Source of the DNA: Deinococcus marmoris
Lineage (GTDB): Bacteria > Deinococcota > Deinococci > Deinococcales > Deinococcaceae
NCBI RefSeq assembly: GCF_001949125.1
Contig: NZ_MSTI01000065.1
Coordinates: 1-40,404 of the forward strand
Direction: 5' to 3'
Length of the DNA: 40,404 nt
Shown: in pieces, positions 1 to 6,952 of the stretch
How positions within the stretch are numbered: position 1 is the stretch's first letter
Layout of the letters: each line of letters opens with the position of its first letter
Notes under the pieces: model-generated
Database searches by the model: none
Seen by the model: only the letters and a program-made list of their open reading frames with translations
Told to the model about the DNA's origin: nothing
Made by a program: the position numbers and the translations under genes

Positions 1-428
1 CCTGCTCAGCACCGTGGTCATGAAGAACCCATGTCGGTCATGATTCCAGCCTTCTACCTAGCGGTCTGGCCGGGTATTTTTCCAAATAAGGATTCCGCTT
101 GCACAGTGGTGAAAGAACTGGGAAGCCCGACTGAATGGAGAAGGAAAGACGGTGACGGAGAGGAGTGGAGGCGCTGGAGCGAACGGAACGGATGGGCCGG
201 AACCCGTTTTTCTCCTGCTCACTGCCTTGTCCAGAGCAGCGCCCATGACTGGTACAGCTCGCAGAGAGGACGCTATTCCTCTGCGGCGCAGCTCTGCGAG
301 TCCCGTTCGTATTTCCAGGTGTTTCCAACATTTTTCAATCGGAGTCCATATGAGATGCCAGATGACCTGATGTTGAACGGCCCCTCGCCCGCAGAAGGGG
401 GAAGGGGCCGTTCAGTCAGCTCTGCCGC
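1..428. other. Non-coding leading region with possible small repeat
   Basis: I see no convincing gene here. The open frames lack recognisable domains and plausible initiation signals. A purine-rich stretch at about 102-200 is bracketed by an imperfect inverted pair: GGATTCCGCTTG at 90-101 and CAATCGGAGTCC at 336-347, whose reverse complement matches it at 10 of 12 positions. Deinococcus genomes carry families of small non-coding repeats, and this could be one (inference). The right end holds the terminator of the asparaginase gene. Confidence 0.35.
374..414 (-). terminator. Hairpin downstream of asparaginase gene
   Basis: TGAACGGCCCCT (374-385) and AGGGGCCGTTCA (403-414) form a perfect 12-bp stem with a 17-base loop. 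It starts 15 bases past the asparaginase stop codon on the minus strand. There is no clear U-tract after it, so it may act as a 3' stabiliser or need other factors. Confidence 0.6.
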
Positions 429-1541
429 TCAATACCGGTTGAAGTAGTCCTGAATCTTGTTCAGATCAGATGTTTTGGTCAGTGCCAGCATCAGCAGGAT
501 TCGGGCCTTCTGCGGATTCAGCGAATCGGTGGAGACATACCCGTTCTTGAAATCGTCTGGAGAGGGAGCCACGGTCCCGCTGCCCGTGCGGGTGGAGCGC
601 GCGATGACCACGCCCTTGGCGACGGCGCTAGCGATGCTGGGCTTGGAGGCCGTCGAGATGGTGCCGTCCCCGGTTCCCGCCACAACGATGCCCCGGTCTC
701 CCGCTGCGACGGCGGCGTCGTACATTGCGCCGCCGTTGCTCTGGTAGCCGTAGACGATTTCCACCGGGGGCAGGCTGGTCAGGTTGGTCACGTCAAATTC
801 GGAATCTTTGGTGTGGACACGGGCAGGCTGGTTGTAGAAGTACGCCTTGCCGCCCACAAAGGCCCCCAGATACCCCTGCTCTGCCGACTTGAAGGTGTCC
901 AGGGCAGTGGTGTTGGTTTTGGTGATAAACCGCGCCGCGCCGATGCGGTCATTGAGCAGCACCATCACGCCCTTGCCGCTGGCGTTGGGATCGGCGGCGA
1001 GTTGCACCGCCTCGTACAGGTTGAACGGGCCGTCGGCGCTGAGGGCCGATGACGGACGCATCGAGCCGACGACCACCACGGGTTTATCGCTCTTGACCAC
1101 CAGATTCAGGAAATAGGCGGTTTCTTCCATCGTATCGGTCCCGTGGGTCACGATCACACCGCTGACGTCGGGCGAGGCCAGCAGCACATTGATACGTTTG
1201 GCCAGCGTCAGCAAAATCTCCGGGGTCACGTCCTGACTGCCGGTATTGGCGACCTGTTCACCCGTCACGTTCGCCACGTTGTTGACCTCTGGCACGGCGT
1301 TGATCAGGTTGTTGACCGTCTGGCTCAGCGAGTAATTCACCACCTGGGTATTGGACGCTGCCGAGGACGCGATGGTGCCGCCCGTCGCCAGGATCACCAC
1401 ATTGGGCAGGTTGGGCTTGGGCGCAGGTGCGGCAGCTGGGGCCGCTGGCGTCGCGGGCGCGGTCTGCGCCAGTGTGGTCAGCGGAGCGGTCAGAAGCAGC
1501 AGGGCGGCAGTGCAGAGCAGGGTGTGGCTGGAACGGGTCAT
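429..1541 (-). CDS. ansB: Type II L-asparaginase, exported
   Basis: Hydrolyses L-asparagine to aspartate and ammonia. The 370-residue product has a signal peptide (basic start, hydrophobic core at about residues 8-25, cleavage probably after LAQ) and then an Ala/Pro-rich linker (27-44). The type II catalytic motifs follow: LATGGTIAS at 51-59, with Thr56 as the likely nucleophile, and VTHGTDTMEET at 131-141, with Thr135 and Asp136 in the second catalytic set. The motif VGSMRP is also present. An upstream extension is open for 56 more codons, but the start at 1541 is chosen because AAGGAG lies 5 bases before it and the signal peptide begins there. The gene stands alone, with its own promoter-like region at 1644-1672 and a hairpin after the stop. 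The export signal suggests asparagine scavenging outside the cytoplasm. Confident in the family; the periplasmic location is inferred. Confidence 0.93.
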   Translation of the reverse strand: MTRSSHTLLCTAALLLLTAPLTTLAQTAPATPAAPAAAPAPKPNLPNVVILATGGTIASSAASNTQVVNYSLSQTVNNLINAVPEVNNVANVTGEQVANTGSQDVTPEILLTLAKRINVLLASPDVSGVIVTHGTDTMEETAYFLNLVVKSDKPVVVVGSMRPSSALSADGPFNLYEAVQLAADPNASGKGVMVLLNDRIGAARFITKTNTTALDTFKSAEQGYLGAFVGGKAYFYNQPARVHTKDSEFDVTNLTSLPPVEIVYGYQSNGGAMYDAAVAAGDRGIVVAGTGDGTISTASKPSIASAVAKGVVIARSTRTGSGTVAPSPDDFKNGYVSTDSLNPQKARILLMLALTKTSDLNKIQDYFNRY

Positions 1542-1643
1542 GACACTCCTTGAAGTGGTGGCGCTGAGGTGGAACCGATGAGGGCGGAGGTGAACGGAAA
1601 GAAATTGCGTGGCAGACTTCTGAAAATCTCCTAACTTAAAGCT

Positions 1644-1672
1644 GCGATAGTTCTTTTTTTGCGTCTTGTAAA
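1644..1672 (-). promoter_or_regulatory. Probable promoter of asparaginase gene
   Basis: On the minus strand TTTACA (1672-1667) and TATCGC (1649-1644) are separated by exactly 17 bases. The surrounding DNA is much richer in A+T than the rest of the window. It lies about 105 bases before the start codon, leaving a normal leader with an AAGGAG site. Confidence 0.4.
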
Positions 1673-1837
1673 AATTTCTTTTGACAAAATGTAGACCTGG
1701 GGAAATCATAGCCGACGAATCCGGAAGGCTATGGACTCGTGGCCAGGAAACCTATACAGGCTGCGGAACGGCGCGGATGCCTGAGCAGCGCCTTCGCGTT
1801 CCGCCCTGCACTGCATTCTCATCAAGGTTGCTTCGGG

Positions 1838-1843
1838 TATACT
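1838..1843 (+). promoter_or_regulatory. -10 box, near-leaderless start of HspR-like gene
   Basis: TATACT lies 11 bases before the ATG at 1855, with no Shine-Dalgarno sequence between. Transcription would begin at, or a few bases before, the start codon. Confidence 0.5.
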
Positions 1844-1854
1844 CAGGCTAACTT

Positions 1855-2559
1855 ATGGCCTCAGACTCTAAACATCGCCCGGTGTACGTGATCTCGGTGG
1901 CGGCGGAACTGGTGGACATGCACCCGCAGACGCTGCGCCTGTATGAGCGCAAGGGCCTGATCCGTCCGGGCCGCAGCACTGGCAAAACCCGCCTGTATTC
2001 CGAGCGCGACATCGAACACCTGCGTGAGATCCGGCGGCTCACCCAGGAACTGGGCGTCAATCTGGCAGGCGTCGAGGAAGTGATGCGCCTCCAGCACGAG
2101 CTGGATGACCTTCAGGGGGAATTCGAGGCCGAGATCACGCGCATCGAGGACGAGTTGCGGGACCGCGCCCTCGCGCTGCCCAGCAGCGAGGGTGGGCGCA
2201 CCGATCCCCGGGACCGCCCGGTGTACGTCATCTCCATCGCCGCCGAACTGGTGGATATGCACCCGCAAACGCTGCGCCTGTACGAGCGCAAGCAACTGAT
2301 CAGCCCAGGCCGCAGCAGCGGCAAGACGCGCCTGTACTCCGAGCGCGACATCGAACATCTGCGCGAGATCCGGCGGCTCACGCAGGAACTGGGCGTCAAT
2401 CTGGCAGGCGTCGAGGAAATCATGCGCCTGCGCCACGAACTGGACGGCGCACGCTCGAATCTGGAGGGCAATGTGCGCCGCATCCAGGACGATCTGAGTG
2501 AGCGCATGACCAGACTGCGGACCCTGCCCTCCCCGGAAGACGGAGAAAGGGAAGACTGA
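1855..2559 (+). CDS. Tandem HspR-type MerR regulator (two units in one chain)
   Basis: A 234-residue protein made of two copies of an HspR-like MerR unit. Residues 8-84 and 121-197 align with only about 6 differences in 77 positions (offset 113 residues). Each copy has the winged-helix core ([21 protein letters not shown], then [33 protein letters not shown]). Each is followed by its own short coiled-coil-like tail (85-104; 198-222). HspR normally represses chaperone genes (dnaK, clpB) as a single-unit protein of about 120-150 residues that dimerises. This chain could act as an intramolecular dimer (inference). No chaperone gene is nearby. The duplication is also clear at DNA level, where many changes are third-position, so both copies have been kept under protein-level selection. 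Confident in the family; targets unknown. Confidence 0.9.
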   Translation: MASDSKHRPVYVISVAAELVDMHPQTLRLYERKGLIRPGRSTGKTRLYSERDIEHLREIRRLTQELGVNLAGVEEVMRLQHELDDLQGEFEAEITRIEDELRDRALALPSSEGGRTDPRDRPVYVISIAAELVDMHPQTLRLYERKQLISPGRSSGKTRLYSERDIEHLREIRRLTQELGVNLAGVEEIMRLRHELDGARSNLEGNVRRIQDDLSERMTRLRTLPSPEDGERED

Positions 2560-2873
2560 TCGGCTGGGAATCGTCTCTGTCCTGCGAGAGGGTACGGGCG
2601 GCGTGCAGAGTGGCGGGAATTGAATGAGGAGCCGGGTCTGGACGTTAGAAACGTTACACTTCTGAATGTGTTCAGCGGTCCTGCCCACCCAGAGACGTCT
2701 CCCGATGGCAACGTGCCAAGCTGGGGCGCGGCGCTGTCTCTGACCCGTGATTTCATGGGGATACCCACTGCGGGAGACGCTACCGGGGTGCGCTGTTGGC
2801 CGCCTTCTAGGGCCGTTTTCCCTATAACAGTTACCTGTTTTTCCACCCTGCAAGCCTGCTCTGAGGCCACGCC
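2560..2873. other. Intergenic region, possible leaderless small ORF
   Basis: This 314-base region holds no recognised gene. Items seen: TACACT at 2655-2660, five bases before an ATG at 2666, which opens a 25-codon frame (MCSAVLPTQRR..., stop ending 2743); the small hairpin CTGAA/TTCAG at 2663-2676; and AACAG-TTAC-CTGTT followed by T residues at 2826-2841, which could be a weak terminator or an operator. TATAAC at 2823-2828 could be a -10 box for the phosphatase gene. The small ORF is speculative. Confidence 0.25.
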
Positions 2874-3713
2874 TTGAGGGAACTGTGGGTCATCGGGGAC
2901 GTTCACGGCGCATATGGCAAGTTGCGGGCCATGCTGCTGCGCGCGGGGCTGATCGACTTCGATGGCGGCTGGACGGCTGGGGACGCGCATCTGGTCTTTC
3001 TGGGCGATTACGTGGACCGGGGGCCGAAGGGCATCGAGGTCATCCGCCTGATCCGCAGCCTGGAAGTGCAGGCCGCCGAATTCGGGGGCGCGGTGACGGC
3101 GCTGCTGGGCAACCATGAGGTCATGTTCATGGCGGCGCTGCTGTTCCGCCGCAGCGATCCCAAAGACGCGCTGGGTTTCCACGAATACTGGCAGAACAAC
3201 GGCGGTCAGGAGCGCGATCTGACGCTGCTGGACCCCGGCGATCTGGCATGGCTGGAAGCCCGGCCTGCGGTGGCCCGGATCGATTCCTGGCTGCTGGTCC
3301 ATGCCGACAGCCCGATGTACCTGCGCCTGGGCGAGAGCGTCGCAGAGGTCAACGATCATGTTCATGCCCTGATCCTCAAACGAGACGCCGACGCCTGGGG
3401 TGCGTTTCTGAATACCTTTGCAGACCGTTTCGCCTTCGCGCTGGGGGGCGGCGAGAAGGCAGCCCGCCGGATGCTGAAAACATTTGGCGGGGACCATCTG
3501 GCGCATGGACACACCCCCGTCTACGTGCTGCTCGACGAATACCTGCACGGCCCGACGCTGGGGGCAGGCGCGCCCATTCCCTACGCTGAAAGGCTGTGTG
3601 TGGCGATGGACAGTGGCATGGCCTACCGCGACGACGCTGGATTCATCGCCCGGCTGGATGAGGGAGGGATTGCCGAGGTGATCTCGAATCCGGGTGGGAA
3701 TCCGCCGTACTGA
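2874..3713 (+). CDS. Calcineurin-type metallophosphatase (PP1/PP2A-like)
   Basis: A 279-residue protein with the full dimetal phosphoesterase signature: GDVHG (8-12), GDYVDRG (44-50), GNHE (79-82), a later histidine in LLVHADS, and AHGHTP near the C-terminus. These supply the Asp, His and Asn ligands of a Mn/Fe centre. The family includes serine/threonine protein phosphatases and diadenosine tetraphosphatases; the GDYVDRG..GNHE form is closest to the protein-phosphatase branch, but the substrate cannot be read from sequence. The start is TTG at 2874, giving LRELWVIGDVHG; CTGAGG lies 7 bases upstream as a plausible ribosome site and no other start fits before the first motif. It ends 42 bases before the convergent winged-helix gene. 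Confidence 0.85.
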   Translation: MRELWVIGDVHGAYGKLRAMLLRAGLIDFDGGWTAGDAHLVFLGDYVDRGPKGIEVIRLIRSLEVQAAEFGGAVTALLGNHEVMFMAALLFRRSDPKDALGFHEYWQNNGGQERDLTLLDPGDLAWLEARPAVARIDSWLLVHADSPMYLRLGESVAEVNDHVHALILKRDADAWGAFLNTFADRFAFALGGGEKAARRMLKTFGGDHLAHGHTPVYVLLDEYLHGPTLGAGAPIPYAERLCVAMDSGMAYRDDAGFIARLDEGGIAEVISNPGGNPPY

Positions 3714-3755
3714 GAATCAGCCGCACTGGGGTGGACTTCGCCCAGAACGCAGCCT

Positions 3756-4409
3756 CTACGTCTGGTGGTCCGCGTGATCGCGGCACAGGAAGGTGCCCAG
3801 CAGGTACTGTTCGCCGCCTTCCCGGTTCAGGTACGGCGTGATCAGGGCCATCAGGCCGCGCTGGAGGGCACGCGCCTCCTGCGGCGTGGCGCGGATCAGG
3901 TTCCAGCCGGAGAGGATCAGCGTGGCGTCGTCTGCCAGCGGGTCCCAGATCTGCCCGTCCGGCGAGGCGATCTCGTAGTACGTCTCACCCGAGGGCAGCG
4001 CGCCAGTGAGTGCCCCCCAGTCCGGGGCAAAGCCGTGCCGCACCGAGGCCGCGAAGCTGCGCTCGAAGCGGTGCAGTTGCGTCAGGCGGTTGCGCTCGCC
4101 GATCTCCTCCAGTCCCAGAACATGGAAGGGCACGAAGAATGTCGCGGGGGCGCGGTAATACCGGATCGCCCGGCCCGCCCGCCGCTGCTGCCGGGTTTCT
4201 TCCAGGAGACCCAGCGCCACGAAACGCGCGACGATTTTGTAGGTGGCCGTGATTCCCAGTCCCAGTCGGTGCGCGGCTTCCGAAATGCATGCCTCGTGGC
4301 CCATGAACGGCGCGAGGCGGCGCAATTCGTCACGGCTGGTAACCACCTCTGCCTGTCGCCGGTCCGTGATCAGGGTGTATGCCGGGCTGCTTCCCTGCTG
4401 GGCTTTCAT
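3756..4409 (-). CDS. Winged-helix (ArsR-like) DNA-binding protein
   Basis: A 217-residue protein. The N-terminal part (about 25-95) resembles a winged helix: ISEAAHRLGLGITATYKIVARFVALGLLEETRQQRRAGRAIRYYRAP reads as helix-turn-helix, recognition helix and beta-wing. The C-terminal half (about 100-217) is an unassigned alpha/beta domain with aromatic residues (SGETYYEI, LILSGWNLIRATPQEARALQRGL), which could be a ligand-sensing or dimerisation domain. The start at 4409 is chosen because TAGGCT (4422-4417) sits 7 bases before it. A much longer upstream open frame only shadows the divergent hydrolase gene. It shares a 30-base divergent promoter region with that hydrolase and may regulate it (inference). 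Confidence 0.7.
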   Translation of the reverse strand: MKAQQGSSPAYTLITDRRQAEVVTSRDELRRLAPFMGHEACISEAAHRLGLGITATYKIVARFVALGLLEETRQQRRAGRAIRYYRAPATFFVPFHVLGLEEIGERNRLTQLHRFERSFAASVRHGFAPDWGALTGALPSGETYYEIASPDGQIWDPLADDATLILSGWNLIRATPQEARALQRGLMALITPYLNREGGEQYLLGTFLCRDHADHQT

Positions 4410-4439
4410 GGCAAGCAGCCTAGCTCCTAGCCTGGAGGC
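4410..4439. promoter_or_regulatory. Compact divergent promoter, 30 bases
   Basis: The two start codons are only 30 bases apart. TAGGCT on the minus strand (4422-4417) is 7 bases before the ATG at 4409, and TAGCCT on the plus strand (4428-4433) is 6 bases before the ATG at 4440. Both messages would be leaderless or nearly so, and the two polymerase sites would overlap physically. Confidence 0.5.
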
Positions 4440-5561
4440 ATGAAACGCCTGCTGCTGTCTGCTGCCCTGAGCCTGGGTTCCGCTTTTGCTGGAGGAAACG
4501 AACCCGGCCCGGTCACCCAGGCATTGACCCTCGATTTTGGGGGTCAGGCCACCCACGCCGAACTGCTGCGCCCAGATGGGAAGGGGGCGGCCCCGCTGGT
4601 GCTGCTCGTGCAGGGCACCGGCCCCGAGGACCTGAACGGCAGCTTCCAGAGTTACGGCGGCAGGGTCCAGGGATCGCTGGGCACGCTGGCGCAGACGCTG
4701 GTCCGGCAGGGCTTCGCGGTGATGCGTTTCGACAAGAGGTACGCGGCAGCCACCTTCGATCCGAAAACCGCCCAGGCCGCGCAGGAAAGTTACGCCAAGC
4801 TGACCATGAAAGACCTGCTGGCCGACGCGGGGACGGCTCTGGAAACGGCGAAAAAGCAGCCGGGCATTGACGCGAAACAGGTGTTCATCTACGGCTGGAG
4901 CGAGGGCAGCGTGGTGGCGGCGTCGCTGGCGCAGGCGGTGGGCGCGCAGGGCCTGATCGTGCAGGGGCCGGTGGTGAATTCCTTTGCCGACGCCTTTACC
5001 CGCCAGTTCGAGCGGGTGGGACTGGCCTACCTGAAACCCTATGCCCCGGATGGCAAGATCAATCTGAAGGGTGTGGTGGCCTCGCTCTATGGCCCCGGCT
5101 CGGCCCTGGCGAGAACGCAGGGACAATTCCTGTTGGCCCGCGACAGCACCCCGGATGTGCCTAAACTTGCCGCCGTGCTGGACACCAACGGCGACGGCGG
5201 GATCGATCTGCGTGCCGAGGCATTGCCGATGGTCCGGGCGTTCTATGCCCAGAGCGTCACGCAGTCGCCCCTGTATGCGCCCGCCACGACGCTGCCCACG
5301 CTGGGTGAACTGGCCCCCACACTCAAAATTCCGGTGCTGATCTTGCAAGGCGAGAATGACGGCAACATCGATCCAGCCAGCACCCGGCAGTTGAACAGCG
5401 CGCTGGCCGCCGCTGGCAACACCAATCACACCCTCAAGCTGTATCCGGGGCTGGGCCACAGCCTCGGCCCGGCGAAGGACCTCACGCTGGACGACTTTGC
5501 CCCGATGGCGCGCGGGCCGATGAACGACATGGCGGCGTGGCTGCGGGCGAAGGTGCGCTGA
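4440..5561 (+). CDS. Secreted alpha/beta hydrolase with EF-hand-like loop
   Basis: A 373-residue serine hydrolase of the dienelactone/prolyl-oligopeptidase-like alpha/beta fold. A signal peptide covers residues 1-17 (cut near AFA-GG). The oxyanion strand is LVLLVQGTGPED (53-64), the nucleophile elbow is YGWSEGS (Ser154), the acid is in LQGENDGNIDP (Asp307 region) and the histidine is in GLGHSLG (His340). A lid-like insert at 190-290 contains DTNGDGGIDLRAE (248-260). This matches the first nine positions of an EF-hand/dockerin calcium loop, but has Ala at position 12 and the acid at 13. Substrate unknown; esterase or peptidase activity outside the cytoplasm is the reasonable guess. A GGAGG sits too close to the ATG to act as a normal ribosome site, so a leaderless start is likelier. 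Confidence 0.85.
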   Translation: MKRLLLSAALSLGSAFAGGNEPGPVTQALTLDFGGQATHAELLRPDGKGAAPLVLLVQGTGPEDLNGSFQSYGGRVQGSLGTLAQTLVRQGFAVMRFDKRYAAATFDPKTAQAAQESYAKLTMKDLLADAGTALETAKKQPGIDAKQVFIYGWSEGSVVAASLAQAVGAQGLIVQGPVVNSFADAFTRQFERVGLAYLKPYAPDGKINLKGVVASLYGPGSALARTQGQFLLARDSTPDVPKLAAVLDTNGDGGIDLRAEALPMVRAFYAQSVTQSPLYAPATTLPTLGELAPTLKIPVLILQGENDGNIDPASTRQLNSALAAAGNTNHTLKLYPGLGHSLGPAKDLTLDDFAPMARGPMNDMAAWLRAKVR

Positions 5562-5751
5562 ACATTCTGGGCAACGGGTAAAACTTCCGCTGCACAGGGT
5601 TCCGGGGTGGTGACGGCGTCAATTGCCGCACGACTCCTGAACCTTGTGCCGGCAAAGGGAGATGCGGCGGTAGGCGACGGACACTGCCGCGTTCATCTGG
5701 TGTCCATGCCTCCAGACCCCTGTTCCCGGAAAGCAGAAGAAGAATAAGGGC

Positions 5752-5780
5752 TTGACAAATGCTCTGGGAGACCGCACACT
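5752..5780 (+). promoter_or_regulatory. Promoter for fructose-type ABC/LacI operon
   Basis: A perfect TTGACA (5752-5757) is followed 17 bases later by CACACT (5775-5780), a weak -10 box. Both CRE-like operators lie downstream of it, so a bound LacI-type repressor would block elongation or initiation. Confidence 0.5.
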
Positions 5781-5793
5781 GGCTGCATCTCAA

Positions 5794-5807
5794 TGTAATC
5801 GTTTGCA
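5794..5807 (+). promoter_or_regulatory. LacI-family (CRE-like) operator 1
   Basis: TGTAATCGTTTGCA fits the LacI/CcpA-type pattern TGNAANCGNTNNCA. A near-identical copy occurs 68 bases downstream. The likely ligand is the adjacent LacI-type protein (autoregulation). Confidence 0.7.
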
Positions 5808-5861
5808 ATCAGTTTCCGCCGTAGGGAGCTGCCAATTTGATCTACCTCGTTCCCATAAAGG

Positions 5862-5875
5862 TGTAATCGTTTGCT
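5862..5875 (+). promoter_or_regulatory. LacI-family (CRE-like) operator 2
   Basis: TGTAATCGTTTGCT repeats 13 of 14 bases of operator 1 and ends immediately before the ATG at 5876. Two sites 68 bases apart could allow looping by a tetramer or cooperative binding. Confidence 0.7.
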
Positions 5876-6880
5876 ATGTCGAGCATCCAGGATGTCGCTG
5901 CCCTTGCCAAAGTCTCCACGGCCACCGCCTCGCGCGCGCTGAGCCGCCCGGAGATGGTGGCCGACGGCACACGCAAACGGGTCATGAAGGCCGCGCAGCA
6001 ACTGGGGTATCAGCCCAATGTGCTGGCCCGCAGCCTGCGCCAGCGCGAGACCCGCACGATTGGCCTGATCGTGGCCGACATCCTGAACCCCTTTCACGCG
6101 CTGCTGGCCAAGGGCGTACAGGATACCGCCGAGGAGCAGGGCTACGTGACGTTCCTGTTCAACAGTGACGAACAGCCGGAAAAGGAGGCGCGGGCCATCG
6201 ATACCCTGCGCGGGCACCTGCCACAGGGCCTGATCGTGGTTCCTACCAGCGGCACGCGGGAACACCTGAAAACCCTGCCGAACTTGCCTGTGGTGGAACT
6301 GGACCGCGTGAGCGGCAATCCGCAGGCCAGCACCGTGACCGTGGACAATGTCGGCGGCGCGCGGGCGGCCACGGACCACCTGATCGGGCTGGGCCACCGC
6401 CGGATCGGCCTGATCGTGGGCCAGCAGGACATCAGCACCGCCGTGGAGCGTCAGGCGGGCTATCACGACGCCCTGAAAGCGGCGGGCCTGTCGCCGTGCC
6501 CAGAACTGATGCGCTCCGGGCAGCACCGCGAGGACGACGGCTCACGCGCCGCCACGGAACTGCTGTCCATGCCAGCCGGGCAGCGGCCCACTGCCCTGTT
6601 CGTGGGCAACAACGAGATGACCGTGGGCGCGGTCCTGGCCGCCCGCGAACTGGGCCTGCGGATTCCAGAAGACCTGTCCATCGTGGGTTTCGACGATTCG
6701 CGCTGGGCGCAGACCATGTTGCCGCCGCTGACCGTGATCGCGCAGCCCGCCTACGAGCTGGGCGTCCACGCCTGCGAGCAGCTTTTTGGCCTGCTGCGCG
6801 GGGCAGGCCGTCCAGCGCATCTGCAACTGTCCACCGAACTGATCATCCGCCACTCCACCGGGCCACCGCACCGTTCCTGA
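5876..6880 (+). CDS. LacI-family transcriptional regulator of the sugar importer
   Basis: A 334-residue LacI/GalR protein. The N-terminal helix-turn-helix (residues 4-25, IQDVAALAKVSTATASRAL) and hinge helix (about 48-57, PNVLARSLR) are followed by a periplasmic-binding-protein-like sensor domain (60-330) with TIGLIVADILNPFHALLAKG and VDNVGGARAATDHL. The sequence is complete. It is the first gene of the region and lies 72 bases before the binding-protein gene on the same strand. Two CRE-like sites flank its own 5' end, so it probably represses itself and the importer, with release by the imported sugar or a phosphorylated derivative (inference). Confidence 0.9.
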   Translation: MSSIQDVAALAKVSTATASRALSRPEMVADGTRKRVMKAAQQLGYQPNVLARSLRQRETRTIGLIVADILNPFHALLAKGVQDTAEEQGYVTFLFNSDEQPEKEARAIDTLRGHLPQGLIVVPTSGTREHLKTLPNLPVVELDRVSGNPQASTVTVDNVGGARAATDHLIGLGHRRIGLIVGQQDISTAVERQAGYHDALKAAGLSPCPELMRSGQHREDDGSRAATELLSMPAGQRPTALFVGNNEMTVGAVLAARELGLRIPEDLSIVGFDDSRWAQTMLPPLTVIAQPAYELGVHACEQLFGLLRGAGRPAHLQLSTELIIRHSTGPPHRS

Positions 6881-6952
6881 CGCGGCCCGATTCGCAACGC
6901 TTCACGTCCGCCCTCCGGTTCCTTCGCCCCCATTCAACAAAGGAGATCCACC

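Larger units (their letters stand above)
1542..1854. other. Divergent intergenic region between asparaginase and HspR-like genes
   Basis: This 313-base stretch separates two divergent genes. Besides the two promoter candidates it holds an inverted repeat, CATAGCC (1707-1713) and GGCTATG (1727-1733), with a 13-base loop. There is also a plus-strand TTGACA (1681-1686) with AATCAT 17 bases later (1704-1709). No complete HAIR-type HspR operator (CTTGAGT-N7-ACTCAAG) is visible, only a half-like ACTCAGG at 1841-1847. Confidence 0.45.
5562..5875. other. Intergenic region upstream of LacI regulator
   Basis: It holds a stem-loop just after the hydrolase gene (TTGCCGCAC 5623-5631 pairing with GTGCCGGCAA 5646-5655 with one bulge) and then the promoter and two operators listed separately. 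No gene is seen in 5562-5750. Confidence 0.5.

Noticed and set aside
31..447. 138-codon plus-strand open frame at the window start
   Set aside because: No family resemblance, no start signal, and it reads through the asparaginase terminator and 3' end.
1831..1855. HspR operator (HAIR) upstream of the HspR-like gene
   Set aside because: Only one half-like ACTCAGG is present; the CTTGAGT partner at 7-base spacing is missing.
2112..3548. Long minus-strand open frame opposite the HspR-like and phosphatase genes
   Set aside because: It is antisense to two well-supported genes, shows no domain and has the Arg/Gln-rich composition of GC-rich shadow frames.
3756..5459. A 567-codon open frame on the minus strand running through the hydrolase gene
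   Set aside because: Only the last 217 codons look like protein. The upstream part is the antisense shadow of the plus-strand hydrolase, and a -10 box supports the start at 4409.
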